Source of the DNA: an uncultured Collinsella sp.
GTDB lineage: Bacteria > Actinomycetota > Coriobacteriia > Coriobacteriales > Coriobacteriaceae
DNA length: 21,308 bases
Direction: 5' to 3'
NCBI GenBank assembly: GCA_959019775.1
Contig: CAUEPS010000026.1
Span: 1-21,308 of the forward strand
Part shown: one piece after another, positions 15,512-21,308 of the stretch
How the letters are laid out: every line of letters begins with the position of its first letter
How positions within the stretch are numbered: the stretch's first letter is position 1
The notes under the pieces: model-generated
The model's database searches: none
Told to the model about the DNA's origin: nothing
Seen by the model: only the letters and a program-made list of their open reading frames with translations
Translations under genes and position numbers: made by a program

Positions 15512-17506
15512 CTAGTTCTCGCGGCGCTTTGAGGCGATGCCAATGGCTGCTGCGATGGCTCCGGCGAGGCTCATGGCCGCGGCGACAAGTCCGGTGCTGT
15601 CACCCGTTGCGGCGAGGGTGGCATCGGTGGTCTTGGCAGTGGGCTTGACGGCCGGAGTCTTGGTGGTCGAGACGGTCGTAGTAGTCGTGGCGGTCGTTGG
15701 TGCCTGGCCCGGCTTGGCATCTGGCTTGGGCTCGGGATCCGGTGTCGGCCTGGGGTCGGGCGTCGGCGCAGGCGTTGCTTCAGGCGTCATCGTAAGATTG
15801 GTATAGACCCACATGGTGGTCGTCTTACCGTCTCTATCGAGATTCTCCGCATCGGATTCGTTCCACCAATAGCCATAAGTCTTGCCATTAATTGTGACCC
15901 TAGTGTCACGAGTAAAGTAGAAACCCTCATGCGACTTGAGATAGAAACCGTAGCTATAGGTCTTCCCAGCCTCAAACGTATCAATGTGGTTCTCGATATT
16001 TTGATCCCAGAACCATCCCGAGTTCACTCCAGCGCCATCCTCAGAATTCCAGAACTCGCACTGATACCAATAACGAGTGTCGTCGGACGTAGCGCCCGTG
16101 AACACCGGCTTATCGCCGTCTTTGAACGTGACGGTAGCGCCATTAATCTCGACCGTGTCGATTGCTTGCCACACAAGAGCCTTTTCGCAGGTAAACGATG
16201 TGGTCGGCGCAAGGAACAGACCATCTTCGACTTTCTGAACACTCATGGCGTTAAGTGGCTCGCCATTGATTGCCACAGTGCAGCCGTTGGCAAACTCATA
16301 CCCGTTCTTTTGGCGTAGCATGACAGAATGCATGTAGTGCTTGCCTTCTTCGAACTTGTCGATTCGCTTCATGCCCGGTGTGTACATGCCCTCGTCGGAA
16401 TACCAGAAGGCGACGGGATGAAGATCCGTGGGGTCGCTGTTGTCCATCTCCTCCCAGCACTCGTAAGCAATTTCATACTTGTCGTAATCTGCGTATGGTA
16501 CATGAGTGGTTGGAGCGGGAGTATCCCCAGCGCGATAGCCGATATATCCTGAACCCAAATCAACGCTATTGATTGCCTGTCCATGAGCAGCTAGCTTTAC
16601 CACGGTGTTGAAGTTGTAGCGCAGGTAGTAATCGGTCCTCGTTTCATGGACAACGATTTGAGCTGGTTTATCGGAGGTGCTATCAGGATCGCCGATGAGG
16701 ATGCCATCATTATAGTCGGTGCCGTCGAACGTCAACGTTGAAGTAAACGGCACATCCTCGTTGCGGATGAGTGCATAGTTTCCGTCTACAAAGTCGCCAC
16801 CCGTCAGGGTCAGCGTCGCACGCATCTGCCCTTCATATGGCGCAATGGAAATCGTCACGTTCGATTGAGACTGATCGGCGACTTCAACAAGCGCGCCAGT
16901 AGCGGCATCTGCCTTGTAATACTTAGTTTCGGATGCGTTTGATAGCTTATCCGCCACCTCATCTGGGACCGGTCCAAAATCCCATGAGAAACTACCGCCT
17001 CCGGTAAGAGAAATCTCGGGTGGAAGCTCGCATTCCCTGTAGTAGGATTCGACGTTCGTGTCGATTGTCACGCCACCCCCACCCGTCACGTCGGTCACAC
17101 CGCAGGGCATAATGGCGTTGTCTGCCGGCATGGCGGCGTTGTTGCTGGAAGCGTTTTGCTCGGCGGGCATTGCATCGCCAGCCCCTTCGACGGTGTCAGC
17201 CAAAGATACCTGCTGAGTATCGGCCTCGTTCTGAGTTGCCGGAGCAGCCTCGGTTGTCGGTGTTGTCGCCGCATTCGCATCCACCGTAGCCGCCGGCGCC
17301 GCAGGAGCCGCAGCGACCTCACCCGTCGTAGCAGCAGAATCCGCACATTCGGTCGCAAGCGCCACACTCGGCAGTAACAGCTGGCCGACCATGAGCGCGC
17401 ACGCACCGACGCTGGCGACCCTCACACCCGCGCAACGCCAAGTACCGTGAACGAGCGAGCAAGCGCGCTCGCGCTGCGTCTGCTTGGCAAAATGTTGTCC
17501 TTGCAT
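15512..17506 (-). CDS. LAxTG-anchored surface protein with two related extracellular domains
   Basis: The 664-residue product has a long signal peptide (cleavage likely after PSVALA, residue 51) that shares 41 of 51 positions with the neighbouring surface protein. A low-complexity Ala/Thr/Asn region (about 52-130) follows. Two related beta-rich modules lie at about residues 325-425 and 447-545. Each has a Tyr/Trp-rich first half and then FxxGKxYxxxxxLxxxxGYxF or F-Y-F and VxINGxxx; the first ends in AINGEPLNA and the second in TINGKTYGYW. A Pro/Asp/Thr spanner (about 574-625) precedes LAATGD (about 631), a hydrophobic segment and KRREN, as expected for a sortase substrate. The start is ATG 17506 after AAGGAGG with 5-nt spacing; longer in-frame starts to 17545 are unlikely. 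The ligand is unknown. Confidence 0.85.
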   Translation of the reverse strand: MQGQHFAKQTQRERACSLVHGTWRCAGVRVASVGACALMVGQLLLPSVALATECADSAATTGEVAAAPAAPAATVDANAATTPTTEAAPATQNEADTQQVSLADTVEGAGDAMPAEQNASSNNAAMPADNAIMPCGVTDVTGGGGVTIDTNVESYYRECELPPEISLTGGGSFSWDFGPVPDEVADKLSNASETKYYKADAATGALVEVADQSQSNVTISIAPYEGQMRATLTLTGGDFVDGNYALIRNEDVPFTSTLTFDGTDYNDGILIGDPDSTSDKPAQIVVHETRTDYYLRYNFNTVVKLAAHGQAINSVDLGSGYIGYRAGDTPAPTTHVPYADYDKYEIAYECWEEMDNSDPTDLHPVAFWYSDEGMYTPGMKRIDKFEEGKHYMHSVMLRQKNGYEFANGCTVAINGEPLNAMSVQKVEDGLFLAPTTSFTCEKALVWQAIDTVEINGATVTFKDGDKPVFTGATSDDTRYWYQCEFWNSEDGAGVNSGWFWDQNIENHIDTFEAGKTYSYGFYLKSHEGFYFTRDTRVTINGKTYGYWWNESDAENLDRDGKTTTMWVYTNLTMTPEATPAPTPDPRPTPDPEPKPDAKPGQAPTTATTTTTVSTTKTPAVKPTAKTTDATLAATGDSTGLVAAAMSLAGAIAAAIGIASKRREN

Positions 17507-17570
17507 GTCGTCCTCCTTAATCGAGGTTTGTTTCCATGACATCACAGTGCGGCAAACCGGGCGCCACGCC

Positions 17571-17606
17571 TAGGTTCGTACATGCGAACCCGCGTCCCTA
17601 CCTGCG
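17571..17606. promoter_or_regulatory. Shared operator module, copy 2, upstream of the second surface-protein gene
   Basis: The 36-bp match has the dyad GGTTCGTACATGCGAACC (perfect 6-bp arms), 7 bp, then CTACCTGCG. It ends 64 bp before the ATG at 17506, close to the 66 bp of copy 1. It lies after the terminator hairpin of the third surface gene, so the second gene should have its own promoter. Confidence 0.78.
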
Positions 17607-17613
17607 CAAACGC

Positions 17614-17654
17614 AAAAGCCGCCACGCGGGGACGCAAATCCCTGCGCGGCGGCT
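17614..17654 (-). terminator. Intrinsic terminator of the third surface-protein gene
   Basis: On the minus strand a 16-bp stem with one mismatch (17617-17632 with 17639-17654) encloses a 6-nt loop and ends in TTTT. It begins 49 nt after the stop codon at 17704. It separates this gene from the next operator module. Confidence 0.75.
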
Positions 17655-17703
17655 CAATCAAGCGCACCGAGGTTTTATGCCCTGCATGCCCTAGGCAAAA
17701 TTG

Positions 17704-19350
17704 CTATTCCTCGCGACGACGCGCGGCGGCGATGCCGGCGACTGCAACTGTCGCGCCGGCAATGCCCATGGCGGCAACGGTCAACGCGGCGCTATCGCCC
17801 GTGGCCGCAAGAGCGGAAGTCGTCGTCTTCGAAGCCGTGACGGATGCCTTGGCGGCAGCGAGCTTTACATTCACGGCCGAACCGGTCTGTGCCGAAGCTC
17901 GGCTCGGCGCCCCCGTCGTGCCCGTCGAGCCTTCGCCACCCGGCTGCGGCTTAGGAGTCGGTGCCGGATCGGGAGCAGGCATAGCACCTCCGTCGAATGC
18001 GATATGCGCGACCTTGGCGATCTTGTCCGCATCGCGATCGGCCCTCAGGACGCCTTCGCCGGGCTCGCCAATCGTCTGTCCCCAAAAATCAGCATATTCA
18101 AATCGGTTGCCCAGCGCCATGGGGCGGGCACCCAATTTTTGGTAGTCGCGCACCACGCCATTGACAGGAAGCACGACCTTCCCGCCCTCGCCGATAACAA
18201 TCATGCCGGCAGGACCGTTGGCGGTCGTGTAGTTGTCAGCGACGATTGCCCCATCGTTGCCCTCGGCAACAACGGAGCCGTTTTTAATTTGGATGCTTCC
18301 GCCCTCGACCGCACTCCCCGAGCTGGTATGCAGACCATACGTGTCCTTGGAATACCGATCTTTCGAGGCGCTGGCAATCGCAGTCACAAACGTGTTCTTT
18401 CCATCGATGATGATATCGGCAGTGGCATCGTTGCCCATTCCGGCCGCCTCGATACCCACGGCACCCCACATACCATTCGAAGCATCGGCAATTGCGGTCA
18501 CGAGCGAATCGCCTGCAATTTCGACACGCGCTGCACCGTTGTTGACACGGGACACAATTCCCTGAGACTCCAGAGTGGATTCGGCCTTGACCGTCACCGT
18601 TGAGCCGGAGCCAATCGATACGCGGCCGCCTTTGTTGCTCTGCCCGTCATGTTCCCATGCAAACTCGCCGTCTTCCCCAGGTGCACCGTTAGTGGCATAG
18701 ATGCCCGTCACGTAACCGTAATACCCGTCACCGGACCCCGCCGCGCGCCCTGCCTTCACATCGACAGTCGCACCGTTTTTAATGGTCACGTCTCCGCCAA
18801 ACGCAGTTATGGCCTCGGCGTTCTCGCACTCCTCGCCATTTGCATCCGTACCCGTCGCCGTCACGTTGACCGTGGCCCCGTCGACGGTGACGTCGCCACC
18901 GGTAATACCGTTACCCGCGGCCGTGATGACATCGGTCTGGCCCGTCGCATTGAGTGTGCCGTCGCCCGTGATGGAAAGGTTGCCGCCTGAGACCTCGATG
19001 GCGCTCTGACCGGCATCGGCCGTAACGGTGTTGGTGTTGGTCACACCGATGTTGAGGTTGCCCTCGGCGCTGATGCCGCCGCCGTTATAGCCATTGAGCT
19101 GCATGTCGTCGGCGCCGTTCCAGGACCACGTGCCCGCCTCGTCGCCGACGGCAACACCCCCGTTGTACTGCGTGCCACCCACGTTGATCCAATCTGCTGC
19201 CAAGGCAACGCTTGGCAGCAGCAGCTGACCGACCATGAGCGCACACGCTCCGACGCACGCCAGCCTGGCACCCGCCCGTTTCCACGAACCGTGAACCAGC
19301 GAGCAAGTGCGCTCGCGCTGGGTCTGCTTGTCAAAATGGCTTCCGTTCAT
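17704..19350 (-). CDS. LAxTG-anchored surface protein with beta-helix-like repeats
   Basis: The 548-residue product has a signal peptide ending at about residue 51 (PSVALA). A repetitive region of about residues 70-390 follows, with short strands and turns such as GGDVTVDGATVNVTA and GGDVTIKNGATVDVKA. This pattern suggests a parallel beta-helix or solenoid. The first part (DMQLNGYNGGGISAEGNLNI) resembles repeats common in actinobacterial surface proteins annotated as carbohydrate-binding, but sugar binding is not shown. A Pro-rich spanner lies at about 455-470, LAATGD at about 515, then a hydrophobic segment and RRREE. ATG 19350 is chosen because GGGAGG lies 5 nt upstream; an ATG at 19377 lacks one. 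The leader contains a 33-bp palindrome. The gene is divergent from the regulator gene. Confidence 0.83.
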   Translation of the reverse strand: MNGSHFDKQTQRERTCSLVHGSWKRAGARLACVGACALMVGQLLLPSVALAADWINVGGTQYNGGVAVGDEAGTWSWNGADDMQLNGYNGGGISAEGNLNIGVTNTNTVTADAGQSAIEVSGGNLSITGDGTLNATGQTDVITAAGNGITGGDVTVDGATVNVTATGTDANGEECENAEAITAFGGDVTIKNGATVDVKAGRAAGSGDGYYGYVTGIYATNGAPGEDGEFAWEHDGQSNKGGRVSIGSGSTVTVKAESTLESQGIVSRVNNGAARVEIAGDSLVTAIADASNGMWGAVGIEAAGMGNDATADIIIDGKNTFVTAIASASKDRYSKDTYGLHTSSGSAVEGGSIQIKNGSVVAEGNDGAIVADNYTTANGPAGMIVIGEGGKVVLPVNGVVRDYQKLGARPMALGNRFEYADFWGQTIGEPGEGVLRADRDADKIAKVAHIAFDGGAMPAPDPAPTPKPQPGGEGSTGTTGAPSRASAQTGSAVNVKLAAAKASVTASKTTTSALAATGDSAALTVAAMGIAGATVAVAGIAAARRREE

Positions 19351-19378
19351 AGGGGCCTCCCTCGGTCGATGGACCATA

Positions 19379-19411
19379 CCACCACAAAGGTGCCTGTCCC
19401 CTTTGTGGTGG
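19379..19411. repeat. 33-bp palindrome, copy 3 (core TGCCTGTCC), inside a surface-gene leader
   Basis: The 12-bp arms CCACCACAAAGG and CCTTTGTGGTGG are perfect and extend to 13 bp with 19378/19412. It lies between the shared operator and the start codon of the third surface gene. It is in the opposite orientation to copies 1 and 2. Confidence 0.92.
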
Positions 19412-19451
19412 TTTTCCTAGTCTCACCATGTGCCAAGCAATCGCATACGCC

Positions 19452-19487
19452 TAGGTTCGTAGATGTGAACCCCTATGGCTACCTGCG
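19452..19487. promoter_or_regulatory. Shared operator module, copy 3, between the third surface gene and the regulator gene
   Basis: The match has TA, the dyad GGTTCGTAGATGTGAACC, 7 bp and CTACCTGCG, with the same 36-bp length as copies 1 and 2. It lies 101 bp before the surface-gene ATG and about 48 bp before the candidate -10 box of the divergent regulator gene. It could therefore serve both directions. Confidence 0.75.
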
Positions 19488-19534
19488 GTTTCATTCGAAT
19501 GGATTTCGTTGTCGGTGTCTTCGCCTTAGGGCGC

Positions 19535-19540
19535 TACAAT
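19535..19540 (+). promoter_or_regulatory. Possible -10 box of the membrane LuxR-type regulator gene
   Basis: TACAAT lies 38 bp before the TTG start. The -35 region at 17-bp spacing (TCGGTG) is poor; TTGTCG is present but 20 bp away. A weak -35 would fit an activator-dependent promoter with the operator upstream. Confidence 0.4.
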
Positions 19541-19566
19541 CGAGGGCATGATTATTCCGTCCACCC

Positions 19567-19572
19567 AAAGGA
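19567..19572 (+). promoter_or_regulatory. Ribosome binding site that selects a TTG start
   Basis: AAAGGA is followed by 6 nt and then TTG at 19579. The nearest upstream ATG (19548) is in another frame, so this site supports the TTG as the start of the regulator gene. Confidence 0.6.
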
Positions 19573-19578
19573 CCGTTC

Positions 19579-20982
19579 TTGAACCTGAGCAAGCCTAAAA
19601 TCAACGCGCTTCTAGCCCTCGCGCTCTTTACCTTTGTCTTCCTTGCCGCCGAGTTTCGCTTCGACATCAATGTCGGGCTGCTCGCCGGTGCCGAGCGCGT
19701 TGTGCTCGCGCAAGGCTTTATCCTGGGTGCCAGCGTTATCGGCTTTATCGGATACGCGCCGTTACTGGCCCTCGCTCAGCGCAAAAGCCAGCCCAAGGCA
19801 ATCGCCACCGCTGCTGTCCCTATCGCCATTGTTGGGCTAACCCAGATTCAATCCCCCACAGGTCCACTTGCGCTCGAGATTCTGGGGTGCGTGGTATTCT
19901 TTGGGCTCGGCCTGCTGGGCGCCGCTGCGCATCGCGCCTTTGCGTTGGCATTCCAAGACGACCCCAAGCTCGCAACCGGCGCGGGGGCGGCCTATGCCGC
20001 AGGCATCCTCCTGCAGTTTGCCCTTAACCTGCTCGATTGCGGCGGCATCGTTGAGCTCATCATTCTTGGCGCGGCGACGATCATCATCTCCGCCCTCAGC
20101 GCCGCGCCCCAAGAGGCAGATGAGAACCCCAGCTCCACCATCAACCCTTTTACCGAGCCCTCACACGTCCTCGCCAAGCAGGCGTGTTGGAGCATCGCGC
20201 TCGTCATGATCTTGGCCTGTCTGTTCTCAACGCTCGATAACGTCGTCACGTTCTCCAACGCTCACGGCACCATCGCCGTGCAGACCTGGCCGCGCCTCTT
20301 TTTGGCAGCGAGCGGTCTAGCTGCCGGCATCGTTTTTGATCTTGCCGAGCGTCGCTACATGGGTCCTGTCATGCTCGGTGTCACGGTGCTCTCCACCATC
20401 TCAATCTTGGCCGTGGAAGCTGGTGCCGATCCCAACCTGGGCCTCATCGTCTTTTATCTGAGCTCGGGCTTTTTCGTCACATTCTTCACCGCCACGTTTA
20501 CACAGCTGGCACCGCGTATGCACACTCCGGCTTTGTGGGCTGGCATGGGCCGCGCCGCCAACAATGCATGTGCATTCACCACATCGGGCATCTCGCTGGC
20601 ACTGGTCACCTCGGGCAATGTCGCCCTCATCATGATCGGCGCGCTCGTGCTGCTTGTGGCGGCGAGCGTGGCATTTGTAGCTGCGGGGCTGTTCCGTCTA
20701 CCCCAAACCGAGCAGGAGCGCGAACATCAACAGCTCGCCGAGGAGGCACTCGCCGCCCCCACCATCGAGGAGCAACGCCAGGCCTTCATCGCCAACCACG
20801 CTCTCACCCCGCGCGAAGTCGACGTGCTCATAGCTGTAACCCAAGACGAGCGCCCGCTCAAGCAGATTGCCGAGGAGCTCGGCATCTCGATGCGCATGGT
20901 CCAGCGTCACCTGAGCTCCATCTACCAAAAGACCGACACGCAAACGCGCGCCGGCCTCACCAAAGCCTTCCCCTCCGCCTAA
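19579..20982 (+). CDS. LuxR-family transcriptional regulator with N-terminal polytopic membrane domain
   Basis: The 467-residue product has about 370 N-terminal residues made mostly of hydrophobic helices, about 10-12 by eye, resembling a transporter-like (MFS-type) sensor. A charged Glu/Gln-rich linker (about 372-405) leads to a LuxR/GerE helix-turn-helix at residues 409-467. The HTH contains LTPREVDVLIAV, LKQIAEELGISMRMVQRHLSSIYQK and TRAGLTKAF. Such membrane-anchored LuxR proteins are abundant in Coriobacteriia and probably sense a small molecule or the envelope state. There is no response-regulator receiver domain. The start is TTG 19579 with AAAGGA upstream. The gene is divergent from three surface-protein genes that share an operator-like motif, so control of those genes is the leading hypothesis. 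Confidence 0.88.
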   Translation: MNLSKPKINALLALALFTFVFLAAEFRFDINVGLLAGAERVVLAQGFILGASVIGFIGYAPLLALAQRKSQPKAIATAAVPIAIVGLTQIQSPTGPLALEILGCVVFFGLGLLGAAAHRAFALAFQDDPKLATGAGAAYAAGILLQFALNLLDCGGIVELIILGAATIIISALSAAPQEADENPSSTINPFTEPSHVLAKQACWSIALVMILACLFSTLDNVVTFSNAHGTIAVQTWPRLFLAASGLAAGIVFDLAERRYMGPVMLGVTVLSTISILAVEAGADPNLGLIVFYLSSGFFVTFFTATFTQLAPRMHTPALWAGMGRAANNACAFTTSGISLALVTSGNVALIMIGALVLLVAASVAFVAAGLFRLPQTEQEREHQQLAEEALAAPTIEEQRQAFIANHALTPREVDVLIAVTQDERPLKQIAEELGISMRMVQRHLSSIYQKTDTQTRAGLTKAFPSA

Positions 20983-20986
20983 AACA

Positions 20987-21027
20987 AAAACCACCGCAAA
21001 GGTGCCCGTCCCCTTTGTGGTGGTTTT
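20987..21027. terminator. Bidirectional terminator built from 33-bp palindrome copy 4
   Basis: The palindrome at 20991-21023 (arms CCACCGCAAAGG and CCTTTGTGGTGG, centre TGCCCGTCC) is extended by AAAA and TTTT to a 16-bp stem with one G·U pair on the plus strand. It lies 4 nt after the regulator stop codon and 6 nt before the stop of the convergent right-edge gene. T-runs follow it in both directions, so the repeat seems to have been adopted as a shared terminator. Confidence 0.78.
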
Positions 21028-21033
21028 GACCAT

Positions 21034-21308
21034 CTAGCCTTCGAGCTGAGCTACTTTGTAGCGGTAGGCGGCGGCGATGACGTCTTTACAGCCCTCGCGG
21101 CCCAGCTTAGCACGGTTGACGACGATGTCTTTACCGCTCGTCATCTTCCACTTTCCGGCGCTGTAGCGCTTATAGAACGCCTCGCGCGCCTTCTGCTGCT
21201 GCTTGACCAGCTTGGCGCCCTTCTTTTTGTTAAGGCCACGCTTCTTGCGCACAATCTCGACGCGGTCCTCAAAGGGAGCGGTCACCAATACGGCAATGTG
21301 ATTGGGGT
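21034..21308 (-). CDS. C-terminal part of a cytidylate-kinase-like family protein (5' end beyond window)
   Basis: The frame is open from the right edge (about 91 codons) to a TAG at 21034. It begins inside the protein with HIAVLVTAPFEDRVEIV, which looks like the late strand and Arg-containing lid region of a P-loop kinase. It continues with FYKRYSAGKWKMTSGKD and VVNRAKLGREGCKDVI, which resemble the Y-Y-x-x-Y...W and N-x-x-x-L-G-x-x-x-C segments of the cytidylate-kinase-like (Cytidylate_kin2) family. The Walker A motif would lie outside the window. The substrate is uncertain, because members of this family are often not true CMP kinases. It converges on the regulator gene across a shared terminator. 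Confidence 0.7.
   Translation of the reverse strand, partial: PNHIAVLVTAPFEDRVEIVRKKRGLNKKKGAKLVKQQQKAREAFYKRYSAGKWKMTSGKDIVVNRAKLGREGCKDVIAAAYRYKVAQLEG

Noticed and set aside
15243..19487. Standard sigma-70 promoter inside the shared operator modules
   Set aside because: Copy 1 contains TATATA, but the other copies have CATGTA or CATCTA on the gene strand at that position, and no conserved -35 fits at 17 bp.

Overview
The window looks like chromosomal DNA from a GC-rich, anaerobic, Gram-positive actinobacterium, most likely a Coriobacteriia member such as Collinsella. This is inferred from three things: a LuxR-type HTH fused to a polytopic membrane domain (a regulator class expanded in Coriobacteriia), NfnAB electron bifurcation, and surface proteins with LAxTG sorting signals. 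No database search was possible, so the assignment is by recognition only.

Left part (1-8254), housekeeping. On the minus strand lie two ECF-transporter genes, ecfT followed by an ATPase gene that runs off the left edge and appears to be a two-domain EcfA fusion. Divergent from them is glmU-prs-pth, the same gene order as the glmU/prs/pth region of many Gram-positives; it supplies UDP-GlcNAc, PRPP and peptidyl-tRNA recycling. Then comes a two-gene operon for NfnA/NfnB, linking NADH, ferredoxin and NADPH pools. Between these units lie intrinsic terminators, a 101-nt palindrome between prs and pth, and a 198-bp interval bounded by 29-bp inverted repeats after pth.

Right part (8255-21030), a surface-protein locus. 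Three consecutive minus-strand genes encode secreted, sortase-anchored proteins of 2194, 664 and 548 residues. Divergent from the last is a membrane-bound LuxR-type regulator. All three surface genes are preceded by the same 36-bp module: an 18-bp dyad GGTTCRTANATRYGAACC, 7 bp, then CTACCTGCG (plus-strand reading). The third copy lies between the third surface gene and the regulator gene, so the four genes form a candidate regulon. The 3' side of the first two surface genes carries arrays of 55-nt dyads built from the 15-mer TGTTACAGATYGAGA, at 80-81 bp spacing. These arrays are direct repeats that bracket the largest gene together with its operator, as if it were a cassette.

Repeats. A 33-bp palindrome (arms CCACCACAAAGG / CCTTTGTGGTGG) occurs four times between 8272 and 21023. 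One copy sits in the leader of the third surface gene and accounts for its longer operator-to-start distance. A last partial gene at the right edge resembles cytidylate-kinase-like proteins. No tRNA, rRNA, CRISPR array, phage gene or transposase gene was seen.
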